From positions 10,221,983 through 10,285,982 of the forward strand of contig NC_087077.1 in assembly GCF_026151205.1 (NCBI RefSeq): a stretch of 64,000 bases of DNA, in the 5' to 3' direction. The translations under genes and the position numbers were made by a program. The notes under the pieces are model-generated. The model saw only the letters and a list, made by a program, of their open reading frames with translations. It did not search any database and was not told where the DNA came from. This stretch comes from Bolinopsis microptera (taxonomy: Eukaryota; Ctenophora; Tentaculata; Lobata; Bolinopsidae). Below are positions 12,501 through 22,243 of this stretch, piece by piece. The first letter of the stretch is position 1; every line of letters starts with the position of its first letter.

Positions 12501-15500
12501 GCCATATTGTTATAAAATACCGCAAATAGAGGGTGAGTAGATTAAAATACATAACGTACACAGTTACACTCACAAAAAGTATAAGTTCACTTTAACGAAC
12601 TCTAACTCCCACTATGGCGAAGAAATGGCGCGGCGGGATAGTAACCCCAACTGTACAGGACAACTGTAGACAACTATTTGGTGCAAATGTGAACCCAAGC
12701 AAGTGCTCCTTAATTAGTGACGAGTAACTTGTTGTTATGGTAACAACGAGTTCTTACTGCGCGCTTATTGCACAGCGAATCTGTTACCCAGTAACTATGA
12801 CAAAAGGGGGCTGCTGGAGCCCCTACAACACACTCGGTGGGGTTGTAAAGTGACAAGTCTGATAAAATGATAAGATAAGCTCTGTTTCTCTGTTATGCAT
12901 GGTGCATGCTGGAACAGTACATCTCTTTAACGTACATATGCTGGATGTATAATATAAAGACGTCCTATTTTAGCTATGTTTATCTTGAGAGGGAAGAAAA
13001 ATATATAGATTTGCTAAAGGAAAATAAAGAGTAAATAGAGAATAATTCTGTGCAGTTTCGGAACATAGCACCCAGACTGATTGATTGGACACTCGAAATA
13101 TTTAGAAAACTGACAGCTGGTACCAACTGTTGAAACAAGAAAACTATTCTTGACACAATCGTGGAATGTAGGACCTTTAGGTTAATTACAGTTACAGCAA
13201 CTACGGGAACGGTTTATCAGCAATCGACAGCCACGATCGACAGCCAAGATCATAAACCACAACATAGAATCAAAACAACATAGCATCAAAAAATCTTCCA
13301 AAATAACGATGACGCTCATTTTTGACACCGTCGTTCAGTTTACATACTATGTATCTTGTATAATGTTTTTATGATGAAAGCTCGGGTTCAGATATTCAAA
13401 AGTTATGTAAGCTTGGAATCCAATTAGCTGGCGTTGATGCGTGTAAAGTGTACTTTTGTAAGGGAGATTGCTGTCATGGTAACATACCTTTTTTGGTGAA
13501 GAATGTGTAGGATTATGGCCCTGCTTAATTTTGTCTATCGGAAGGAATGCTGCTAAGCAACTCGTCGCGGTCGTGTCTTAAATTGTTGGCTAATTCCTAT
13601 TGTCAAGATGCTGACCATTAATTAGAAGCTTTTATCAATTTTTGACGTAGATTCAACGTAACAGTTGCAGAGTGAAACAGTAAGCTTAGAAACAGCTAGC
13701 TAGACCTTTGCACAGTAGAACACTAGTCAACACTGTGTATCACGTATGTTGATTTACTGGTGTTAATGAGACATGTTCTGGAGCCATTGTTTTCTAAATT
13801 GATCTCAGAAATTGTTCAGTATTCCTGGTAAAACTATTGACGTCCAGTAATGAACTTTACAGCCGCACAAACACACTGGGAATTCAGTTCACAACATATT
13901 ACCAGATATCTGTATATTATATTAATATTATATAGTGGAAGCGGAAGGGTGTCGATAAATTAGCAATTTAGGGCAAATGCTGTTTTATAAATTGTACGTA
14001 GATATGGCCATTGCGAAAGTAGATTTACCGCATATAATACCCGGTCGTGGTCTATCGCGGCTACTTCCTTTCCCCCAAATTGCGCTGTTAATAGGAGTTT
14101 TCATGTAAATGGAAGCAATGGTTCACAAATCGGAATAGGGTAAAGATATGATATAGACTTCATGATCCGTCGAATTTATGAAACCGAAGTAAAATAAGGA
14201 AAAATTATATTTTATAATATAAGGTAATAAATTAGATTAATTTAAAATAATACTAGTAATATTTAGAGCAGGAAGGATAACTATAAAATATCTCAGGAAG
14301 AGAACTGGGACGTTCTACAAATGAGGGTAGTTGAACACAACATCAGAGTCCTGGCCAAGTACTACACTCGTATTTCCATGCAACACTTCGCTGACCTTCT
14401 CCACCTCGATTCTAAGGTAATTATATTTTCTCATGTGTTTGGGTTTTATCCCAGTTTTGAGTTTTCCCGCGACACAACTTACTCCATGTTATGTAGATCA
14501 CACGATTAGGGCGCTTGGGTTTTGCAACGTGATTGGTAGCAGGGTGGTATTGCAAGGGGCAGGCACTGTTCGTGGAAAACAGTAAAAATATGATTTTTAC
14601 GCTGGAAAATTAACACAGCGCTGAAAATACGTCCTGAAAACATATAAGAGTAGCGTTTAATGTGTTGGGGTGTGTTTTTCGATTAATACACTTTTAATTT
14701 TACACCTATTTTTATTTGATTTCAACTGTACTCGACACTATTAATTCACTAATAATAGTAGACGTCAGTATATTCAGTTTCATCAAGAAGAGATAAGAGA
14801 AATTTAGGGATCTGGAATCTGTACGAATTCACCAAACACTTTCATTCGAGGGGTTAAGATGAGGGGTTTAGAGGGGTTTAGAGGGGTTTAGATGATCACA
14901 GAAGTGGTCTAATATGTATAATACAGAATATGTCTGTAATAATATGCAGAAGTTACTGCTTCAAAAACTACTTTTTCGCTCACTCCCTTATAATAGCTAT
15001 AATCGAATATCATGGGTCTCCAATGACGGATCCTCTCACCATACACTTCACAACAAAACAGCAGAAAAATTGACAAAAGTACTGAACGAAACATTGTAAA
15101 AACTAGTATTAATATCCCTTTAAGTTGTCCTCTGCGATGAATTCGCAGAAACATAGCAATGAAATAAAATGCACATAAAAACAGGAGAGATGCTGTCATA
15201 TTCCGTGACCACAGGGGCTACTAATCAAAGCTGACAACACCATATCAGAACAATAAATCAGAGCTGAGTAACACCAAGTTACTCCGTTACACGAGTAATA
15301 TACGTTTCAGAAAAAAACTATTCGTAGTCAGAGTGGGAGTCTTGTAGCGTGGTGATAATAGAGCTCTGTCCGTTATTATCTCACCCGGCCACCACGCTAA
15401 ACTACCACCAGCTCCCACTTATAGATTTGCTAACTTGTAATTCTAGAGCCAGGTCGGGGGAGGGGAAGCCGTACTGAGTAGTGTATGAGAAAGTTTAGTT

Positions 15501-16729
15501 ACTTGTTGTCGTAGTTATCACATCTTTTATACTCCGCTCTGGATTTGAAAGCAGATAAGGGAGGGTCTTGTGACGCGGAACTGGATTTATTAGATTTACT
15601 GATAAGATCACTCTGAGATAATATTTCTTTAATTTCACGTCATCACACTCTAATTATGTGAATTATTTTAGTACAATTAACCAATTAGTAATGAATTACT
15701 TGATCCCAGGAGGCAGAGAAGAGACTGTGTGAACAAGTTGTGAAAGATACGGTCACTGCAAAGATAGACAGACTTGACGGTATGTAACGACGTCACTTGA
15801 CATTAAGTAAAAGTAAAAGTAAAGTTAGAAATATCTCGTGATAACCAGTACAAATGAAGCTCTAATTGGTTTTACAACTTAGCCATACGACTAAACGAAA
15901 TGGAGCCATTTTAGATGAAGATTTACCATTTGTAAAGGTATTGCAACGCAACTTTCAACTGCTACGTAAAGCAATGAGAAACACAATGGTGGCTAAAAGC
16001 CTGCGAAGTGTATTATCAATCGGGCACTTTGTCAATGTCCGGATAGAAAGCAACTACAGATACACAGTTAACATGATATGTACCTAGTTTGAAGTGGTGC
16101 TGATTGGAAACACTTGAGTCTACATGTTGTTCACACCAGTGCAGTGTCCAGATTGTATTTTTAAAAGCTAATTAGCTATGCTGGGTATGTGTGGATTGTG
16201 GAGTTACGATATTAATGCTTTTCAAACATAGTTACAACGAATTCTTCATGTAGTGCATCCTGGGTTTGGACAGGATATACCCGTTTAAAATATTCTTTTT
16301 TTAAATATGTTATTTTTAAATTCATGAAAACGCAATTATATCTTGAAAAAATGGAGAAAAGTATTCTTAACCGGTCTCCACCCAAAAACGCCGTTTTACG
16401 AACTCATAACTATAAACTATACAATTTCACCTAAATTGAGGATTTCAATTCGAATATAATTGCTTGCAAATAATAATGACATGTGATCACATAATTAGTT
16501 TTAATGACAATTAGTAACAATAATAATTAGTTTTAATCATACCCGTTTTATTATCTAAATTATATTAATTCTGACATATTCAGGTATCATCAGTTTCACT
16601 AAACAGAAGGATACTGAACAGATCCTGAACGCCTGGTCCGGTAACTTGAACTCTGTCATGGATTTGATCGGGAATGTGAACCATCTTATCACCAAGGAAC
16701 GCATGGTAAATCACTTTCAGTTTCTCTAA
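3591..16729 (+). CDS. PSMD12: 26S proteasome non-ATPase regulatory subunit 12 (Rpn5), nine exons
   Basis: A lid subunit of the 19S proteasome regulatory particle, acting in ubiquitin-dependent proteolysis in cytosol and nucleus. Exons, all bounded by AG/GT: 3591-3740, 3842-4021, 4288-4449, 4845-5129, 9830-9942, 11325-11439, 14297-14416, 15710-15779, 16584-16729. They join in frame to about 446 residues, against about 456 in the human protein. Recognisable blocks are VKMEVDYS near the N-terminus, [44 protein letters not shown], and the PCI-domain segment [17 protein letters not shown] in exon 7. The last exon probably reads through a GT to the TAA at 16727-16729: the resulting MVNHFQFL end matches the family's C-terminus better than a further splice. 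An ATTAAA possible poly(A) signal lies near 16917. Intron 4 hosts an antisense gene. Confidence 0.96.
5130..5699. other. PSMD12 intron 4, 5' part
   Basis: AT-rich intron sequence between exon 4 and the 3' end of the antisense gene. It presumably contains that gene's 3' UTR and poly(A) site. I see no other gene or repeat. Confidence 0.6.
5700..8186 (-). CDS. Repeat-rich type II membrane protein with Cys-rich C-terminus, unknown function
   Basis: A single 828-codon open frame on the strand opposite PSMD12, wholly inside its intron 4. The N-terminus is short and basic (NSRRSK), followed by one hydrophobic segment at residues about 11-34. With no clear signal cleavage site this suggests a type II anchor and an extracellular body. 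About 700 residues are low-complexity Glu/Pro/Thr/Val, built on a roughly six-residue theme ([12 protein letters not shown]). The last 80 or so residues are different: basic, with eight cysteines including a CC pair, suggesting a small disulfide-bonded domain. I do not recognise this domain. The ATG at 8184-8186 is used; a second Met lies three codons on. A long open frame on the plus strand here is only the complement of the repeats. The repeat may vary in length between alleles. Preservation of the TM segment and Cys domain argues for a real gene. Confidence 0.7.
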   Translation of the reverse strand: MPEMNSRRSKIVIGLTLLLLITIIAIAVILTLSLSKTHTKAEDSVAAENGGAQPTTVVTETEEETTPEENTTSDVEMVPTTKAKDSVAVENGTAEPKTELTDGGGGGEDDAKEVPEKETTTGPVVTEAPEAPEAPTEAPEAPTEAPEAPTEVNEAPTEVNEAPTATEESGLDELNVFPINEISTEVASVPEDEEAMEPEETTKEPLPDKETAPEKETAPEEETATEEETAPEEETTLEEETAPEEETTLEEETAPEVVTEPEEETAPEVEIVPEVVTEPEEEIISGPVVTKVVNEAPTATEDSDQDVTDIVIEDFSFPTNETSTVVPVLTEDEEAMEPEETTEKPAEEEPLPETAPEVVIAPEEETTPEVETVPEVVTEPEEETAPEVEIVPEEEITPEVATAPEVETVPEEETAPEEETAPEVETVPEEETTPEEETTPEVETAPEKETAPEEETASEEETAPEEETAPEVVIASEEETAPEEETAPEVVIATEDETAPEEETVPDVVIAPEEETAPEVVIAPEEETAPEEETAPELVIATEEETAPEDETVPDVVIAPEEETAPEEETAPEGETAPDVVIAPEVVIAPEEETAPEEETAAEEETVPEEETAPDVVIAPEEETAPEEESAPDVVIAPEEETAPDVVIAPEEETAPEEESATEEETAPEEETAPEVVITPEEETAPEEETAPDVVIAPEEETAPDVVIAPEEETAPEEEIAPEEETAPEETAPEEETAPEVVIAPEEEIKPNKKRCPDEPYKKKSRKCLLEEWEKKECAGRDGVMNIASSTCAAWSRRCSSEQKDKSCCKAIYCFGVKIREDFPNFEG
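8187..9089. promoter_or_regulatory. PSMD12 intron 4: upstream region of the antisense gene
   Basis: This interval should contain the promoter and 5' UTR of the antisense gene, whose start is at 8186. A CACGTG-type E-box-like site lies near 8761 and another CACGTG near 8787. No coding sequence or clear transposon was seen. Confidence 0.35.
9096..9295. repeat. 24-bp minisatellite
   Basis: About eight tandem copies of a 24-bp unit, approximately gatattttaactgataaaa plus tacg or a variant. The middle copies are nearly identical and the outer ones diverge. It lies in PSMD12 intron 4. The open frame through it on the minus strand (repeated SVKISRIL) is a by-product of the 24-nt period. Confidence 0.93.
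9296..9829. other. PSMD12 intron 4, 3' part
   Basis: AT-rich sequence with a degenerate repeat of the theme cctctaatttcaatctctatctcattc (about 9600-9830), which supplies the pyrimidine-rich tract before exon 5. No gene seen. Confidence 0.5.
9943..11324. other. PSMD12 intron 5
   Basis: AT-rich intron with clear gtgagtg donor and tttacag acceptor. I see no gene or recognisable mobile element. Confidence 0.6.
11440..14296. other. PSMD12 intron 6
   Basis: Long intron between a gtgagtc donor and a tctcag acceptor. It contains no convincing coding sequence. A small GC-richer patch at about 12600-12850 stands out but has no recognisable identity. Confidence 0.6.
14417..15709. other. PSMD12 intron 7, with an imperfect hairpin
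   Basis: Intron sequence. At about 15331-15419 gtgggag...tagcgtggt is followed by accacgcta...ctcccac, forming an imperfect stem around a short centre; this may be a small foldback element. A triple run of gaggggttta lies at about 14850-14890. No gene seen. Confidence 0.5.
15780..16583. other. PSMD12 intron 8
   Basis: AT-rich intron between a gtatgt donor and a ttcag acceptor. The short open frame around 15866-16087 has no family resemblance and is not supported as coding. Confidence 0.55.
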
Positions 16730-17139
16730 ATCACTTGCAGCTATATCTAAATCACTTTCGGTTTACTGTAAACCACTTTAGGTTTGTTTTTTTAAATCAC
16801 TATCGGTTTAAATTGAATAACTTTTGATTTCTTCTTATTATAATAGTGATTTAGTTAGTTTTGATTTTCGATTAATACAATTTTCTTTCCGTGTTTTTTT
16901 CATCGCCTAAAAGCAATTAAAATGAAATATGACGTAAAGCAGATTCGATATATTTATAGCATCTATTTCATAATTTTCAATTTAGATTTAAAGGTGTAAA
17001 TTGAAAAGAGTACTTTTCTATATTATGTCCATCCGACAAGGCGGCTTTATGTAAACATGTATACACCTGTTAGAGCAGCGTGTTGTACTTTGATAGAATA
17101 CCTGGCAGCCTAACTGAACGGGCAGCCTAGCTAGGCGGG

Positions 17140-17470
17140 TATAGGACACTAGGGCGAAGGACACAAGGGCGGTAGACACGAGGGCGGAGAACACGAGGGC
17201 GTAGGACACAAGAGCGTTACTTTCCCAAAAGGGTGGACACAAGGATGAATCATATGATTCACTTTAATATGGACGCGAGGGCGGAACCAATCACCGTCCT
17301 AAATAATGAACTATAATAATGAACTAACATCTTAACATCGCACAATTAATCCATGTTAAAGTGAGTCATTTGATTCGCCCTTATGTCCACCATTTTATGA
17401 AAGTATCGCCCTTGTGGCTTCCGCCCTCATGTTCTCCGCCCTCGTGTCCTTCGTTCTTGTGTCCGGTTCC
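17140..17470. repeat. Foldback element built from a 15-bp minisatellite
   Basis: The left arm (about 17150-17235) has tandem 15-bp units of the type agggcggagaacacg. The right arm (about 17375-17465) carries the same units in reverse complement (cgccctcgtgtccttcg and variants). A further inverted pair, near gaatcatatgattcactttaa and ttaaagtgagtcatttgattc, sits inside the arms. About 100 bp of AT-rich sequence separates them. The structure predicts a long hairpin; it lies between two convergent genes. Confidence 0.75.
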
Positions 17471-17686
17471 CAGCTGAACATTAAGCAAAACTTGTAATTC
17501 AATAACATATCAAACAAAATGAAACACAATTTTCATAGCACTGATTTCTGATGATAAATCCTCATAACAAAGCCTGTCATATAATAAGACCGATGATCAT
17601 TAAAAGGTACTGAAAACTCCAAATCGAACCAAAATATCTCTTAAATTGAGACAATATATTCCAAATATGTGTCTGCAATGTATCCT

Positions 17687-18898
17687 CTAGAAGAGTGTCA
17701 TACCGCACTTGTCCCCGCTCCCTCCCACCAGGTCCAGCACCACACCACCCTGCCTCACAATCACTCTGTTCTGTACCCCCACTACTCTCATATCCACAAA
17801 CCTCCCATCTTCCTCCAGCACCTCCCCCAGCCCACAGCACTCGTTAACAACCAGTGCGTCACACTTGTTGTCACGTGCTGTTGTTACCATGGTGTCCAGT
17901 AGAACTCGTGGTAGCGAGGGTAGAGTTCTGTCCCAGGCTATGATGCTTAGCAGGGCTGTTGTTCTAACTTCAGCCGCAGTTCTGATAGCTAGAAAACGGA
18001 GAGACAGTACACCCACAACTTCTCTGTTAGCCTCAGTCCCAATGCCAGCGTGTTTCTTCTTGATTACGATAACTCTGGAGATGTCTCTATATTTTGGGTT
18101 TAAAAGGAGCTTAAAGTTTTTGAAAGACAGCTTTTTAGCGAACTTCCACTGACTCTGAAACTTGGTTATGAACTGGTGAACTATAACAGAATCGTCCCTG
18201 CTTGCTCTACTCACAATGAAGCTGTCAAAGGAATCCTCCAACGACGTGATGACGCTATCACACCTCACTGATGACGTCACAACCTCATTATCTACCTCAC
18301 TGAGCTGTCTTGGTATTTCCCCCCTTCTCGCACGTTTCTGTTGAGATGCGAGAGTCTTGGTAGTTTCCGTGGTGGTCTCTGAGATTGTAGTTTTTGTGCT
18401 GACATTAGAGAACATGCCAGCTGTTTTAGGAGCATCTCCAGCACCAATACTCAGCCTCACTGCGAATCTAGAAGTTGTTACAGTGGGAGTAAGTAAAGTG
18501 GATCCTACCGACCAACACATGACTGTAAGAGTAGGATGACTGGATATGAAATGAGTTGCGATAAGTCTGGCTAAACCCCGTCCTCTGTACCCGGGTAGAA
18601 CACAGAACTGTGTAAGGTAGAGAGTATCAGAGGTCACCTCGCAGAACCCTACACCTTGGAACGGCTCACACCCACACTTGCTGGTAACCGCACCTGTAGT
18701 TCCCGGGTTCTGGAATGTTCCCACCTTTACCAGAGGGCCACTTTGTCTGACTACCCCAGCTGTGGTCACCTCTAAACACCACTCTACCCACAGTATGAAC
18801 TGGAGTGGGGGCGGCTGTTCACTCTGGTAGTATACGTTATGTAGGAAGACAGCGATACAGTTTGCACATGTACACCTCTCCACCACGTACTGGTCCAT
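17687..18898 (-). CDS. GNAT-fold N-acetyltransferase, possibly a diverged HAT1-like enzyme
   Basis: A 403-codon single-exon gene. Residues about 95-122 carry the acetyl-CoA binding motif A of GNAT enzymes: a beta strand, then VLPGYRGRGLARLI, matching the Q/R-x-x-G-x-G/A pattern. The preceding LQFILWVEWCLEV and the N-terminal CTCANCIAVFLHN weakly recall type B histone acetyltransferase HAT1, but the long N-terminal domain of HAT1 is missing, so this is tentative. Residues about 160-230 are Ser/Thr-rich and look disordered. The C-terminal 150 residues (about VVGVLSLRFLAI onward) look like another alpha/beta unit, perhaps a degenerate second GNAT domain. The start is the ATG at 18896-18898. It is convergent with PSMD12, about 960 bp apart. 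The substrate cannot be told from sequence. Confidence 0.7.
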   Translation of the reverse strand: MDQYVVERCTCANCIAVFLHNVYYQSEQPPPLQFILWVEWCLEVTTAGVVRQSGPLVKVGTFQNPGTTGAVTSKCGCEPFQGVGFCEVTSDTLYLTQFCVLPGYRGRGLARLIATHFISSHPTLTVMCWSVGSTLLTPTVTTSRFAVRLSIGAGDAPKTAGMFSNVSTKTTISETTTETTKTLASQQKRARRGEIPRQLSEVDNEVVTSSVRCDSVITSLEDSFDSFIVSRASRDDSVIVHQFITKFQSQWKFAKKLSFKNFKLLLNPKYRDISRVIVIKKKHAGIGTEANREVVGVLSLRFLAIRTAAEVRTTALLSIIAWDRTLPSLPRVLLDTMVTTARDNKCDALVVNECCGLGEVLEEDGRFVDMRVVGVQNRVIVRQGGVVLDLVGGSGDKCGMTLF

Positions 18899-20214
18899 CT
18901 TGCTCTTTAGCGTGATTAACAGGGATTAACAGGGAACTTGGCACAAAATTGATAATATCAGTTTCAGTGCCAAATTAGAAATGAGACCCATTTGCCGGAT
19001 TCAGTGACCAATATGTCAGATTTTATAACCACCAAGTTGTTTCCTCTATTCGTATACAATTGTCGTGTAGGCCGAGGAGTTAGTAAGTGCTATCATCATT
19101 GCTTTCAAGTGAGACGTGGTGAGTTTAATTGTAGCATTATCCTCTACATTCTACAATAAAGTAGTCGTATCATTGTTCACTCAATACAATAGCCGCTATA
19201 ATTGATGAGCATAGACTTGCTGTTCGTGATATGGCCGCTTTGTACTTTGGTAGCGTGTCCCGCCATGAATTGTACAGGTAGTTCAAGTTAATGCAATATC
19301 TCTCACTAAGTGCTGGTATACCATGTTGCAGCATCAATTACCCATTATTACGCTGCAGCGATGCTTCACAATATGAAATGGCCTGGCCTGTCGCAGAATG
19401 ATTTATCGGAGCACTCGAACAATAGATAAAATTACAGGTACACCAAGTGAGCTAAAGACGATATCGCTGACAACTGAGACGGAGAAATGCTGGACATTTC
19501 AAATGAGATCCCCGGTTTCCTGATGCTACCAGAACTGAAGATTATATTTGCTTCCTAGTCTGCCTTCTTTAATAGCTATTAGTGATGGTGTTTAGAGCAG
19601 ATATAATGTGCGCACATTTTGTGCACGATTTAAAGGGATTTTCCGTTTTAAATTAACTATTTGTATTTGTATTATATGTACTTCATTTCCACAAAAGTGT
19701 GTTTGACTTTAATTTATCTTAATTGTGTAGCAAAGCTCGGTTGGGTGGGACCCTCTCTTCCCTACCTGCCCCTCTGATCTAGCGTTTTATCATTATGTGT
19801 GGCAAATCAATAGGCCCAACCAAAATAACCGTCTTTAAAGACCATGACGTCGAATTAAACCTTTGGGCAGACGGAACTAGATTGAAAACTGAAATTATAC
19901 TACATACTAGGAATAAGCAACCGGCGAGCGTACTGAATCACTCTTTTATAATAGTTCTAATAGTTCTACACCCGAACTTTGAAGGTTCCTGTCTGTTAAA
20001 ACCAACTTGGATCGATGTATTTTTACCGGTGATTCCGAATTACCCCGGGGGCATGGCATAAGATGGAGAATTACCCGAGGGATTTTTCCATTTATCATGA
20101 CGTCAAATTAAACCTTTGGGCAGACGGAACTAGATTGAAACTGAAATTGGTTCTTAACTCGTCAAGAAATGATTTTCATGCTATGTAATATAATAGGTCT
20201 TATTCGAAATCAGC
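18899..20214. other. Intergenic region with a short direct repeat
   Basis: This includes the upstream region of the acetyltransferase gene. A block of about 55 bp (catgacgtcgaattaaacct, then gggcagacggaactagattg) at about 19843-19895 is repeated at about 20096-20150. The short open frame at 19795-20061 spans the first copy and has no family features, so I do not call it a gene. Confidence 0.5.
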
Positions 20215-21385
20215 GTAATTAGATTTCGAACGTTCTGTGTACATGCTTGTACGTTGTATCACGTGGTGACCCCCACTGTCGCTTCACTATAGTGGAGTTT
20301 CGACGATACAGGGGGAGCCGCGCACTCGTGCGCGGCGGGTCATACAACGTATGACAACTTATACGCTAACCCTTTAATCTGATCCCAACCCTATAACCCT
20401 AACCCAATCCTTAACAAAAGCATATGCTGAAACCCTAACCCTTAATTGACGATGTCAATTCATCTCAGCTCGGCGCGGCACAGTAGCGCATCTCGCCGAT
20501 CTAGAGAAAAGCCTCATTGAGTGCGCGGCGCGGCACAGTAACGCATCTGGCATCGCGCTACAACATACAACCCTAACCCTAACGAGAAATTAGACTAACT
20601 TCCTGATACCGTCATATCACGTGATCGAGGCAGTTTTTCGCCAATATCTCGTCAGAGGAGCATTTTAACTCTATGACATGGGGGTGATTTGGAATCAGCG
20701 TTCGAAAATACTGAATACATCGATTGACGCGGAATAAGCGTTCGACGCGCGCTGAGTTAGACTTTGCTCTAACCAGAGCCCTTTCGCTTGCCGCTCCTAC
20801 TAAATCGCTCGCCCAAATTTTAAGAAAATTCTTGTGAAAAGGCCCTTTGGGCATGAAAGTGGTCTAGATCGATGTATTTTTGGACGCTGATTCCAAATCA
20901 CCCCCCATGACGTAGGGTTAAAATGCTTCCCTGGAGAGTTATGGGCAAAAAACCGTTTTGGTCACGTGACAGGCTAGTAAAATACGAATTCGATTGTTTA
21001 AGGCCCGGGTTAGGGTTAGGGTTGTGGTAAGGGTTATGGTTAGCTTCGGGGTTATGGTTAGGGGTAGGGTTGGGATTAGGGTTTATGTAAAACCGTTTTG
21101 TACGGCTGCAAAACCATAAAAACCAAAGTCACGTGAAATTTTTGGGCGAGCGAATTAGTAAAAGCCTTCGCTTGCAGTAGCGCGCGACCGCCGAAGTGAA
21201 ACAAGCGCGTCACGCAGTACGCGTAGACACATGGCTATGTGAAAGTTAGACTCGTCGACGGTCCTATATGGAATTGATTCACGATGTCAATCCTTCGCAT
21301 CTCGCCGATCTGCATACGATCTGTGGTTGCGAGAAGCATTATCGGATGCGCGCGCGCGACCCAGTAGTGCATCGCGCTACAACGC
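20215..21385. repeat. Palindromic repeat element with TTAGGG-like runs
   Basis: An imperfect inverted repeat about 1.2 kb long. The left arm has CCCTAA-type runs (about 20370-20590) and a segment with gatttggaatcagcgttc (about 20690). The right arm has the same in reverse: gctgattccaaatcacc (about 20890) and gggttagggttaggg (about 21005-21090). Both arms contain gtcacgtga and gcgcgctaca-type motifs. A block at 20441-20550 (gacgatgtcaattcatctca onward) is nearly identical to 51181-51305, and related pieces lie at 49735-50040 and 52490-53560. So this is a dispersed element, not a former telomere. Confidence 0.7.
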
Positions 21386-22243
21386 GCTACAACGCTTTTA
21401 GTTTTGTGTTTTGAGCATGCTGAGTTTTATTTTTTAAAATTTTGTTATAGAAAAGAGCAAGTTGAAGCATTTTGTACTAAAAACAAATTTAAACAAGGAT
21501 ATCGTTATTAATTCATTTACAATTAATTGATTGATAAACGTACTAAACAAGTAGCAATAGCATTAGCAATTAGCAATAATGTGTATAGTACATAATCGAT
21601 AATGTATAACATTAACACTATAACAGCTATATAATATAATAAATACCTAAATCATTGATATTGATAATAACATTATTACTGGGCCGTGCTCAGCCTGTCA
21701 TTCCACCAAATTTCTATTAATATTATGAACATGATAGCCTGAGGTCACCTCATATGTTGTATATATGTAAATATAATTGAAGGTTTATATTCATAATCAT
21801 AACTTACAAACCCGTGGGCTGGCAACGTCTCATTGCCAAATGCCGGGTCTAATACTTATAGTAATACCAAATACTTGAAACAAATTTCACGGGTATCATC
21901 CATTCATCCGTAAAATATCTAGCCATATTTAAATACATGTAATCAGTAATACATATTACATATTCGTATCAATAGTCAAAGATTGAGTTATGCACTTATA
22001 GCCTATCAATCAAACAATTTTTTCCGGAAAATGATTCCAAACCAGGAATCGCAAAATGAAGATGGTCACTGAACAATTTCTGTATGAAGTCATTTGAGCT
22101 GGCAATTTTGGTAAATGGGCCCTTAGTTTTCCAGCACTTTGATATTTTGGCAATGAATTGTTTATTAGAGACTGTCCTGTTGAAATAACTGAGTTATCAT
22201 GGTACAGCAACATTTAGAAATTGGATTGTTTCAACAAGAAGCA
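21386..22243. other. Region downstream of the GPCR gene, with a repeat fragment
   Basis: AT-rich sequence. A fragment at about 21680-21760 (gctcagcctgtcattccacc ... atgatagcctgaggtcacct) matches, in either orientation, segments at about 50575-50655 and 51360-51440, so it belongs to a dispersed repeat family. The GPCR 3' UTR and poly(A) site should be here. Confidence 0.5.

Noticed and set aside
16706..16925. An extra final PSMD12 exon starting at about 16914 (ending QLK)
   Set aside because: Reading straight on from exon 9 gives MVNHFQFL and a stop, closer to the known C-terminus; the GT at 16706 need not be used.
19795..20061. 88-codon open frame as a gene
   Set aside because: It overlaps a local direct repeat, shows no domain features and has no clear neighbours or splice context.
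20370..21090. Interstitial telomere or chromosome end
   Set aside because: Runs are short, degenerate, inverted relative to each other and part of a dispersed repeat family.
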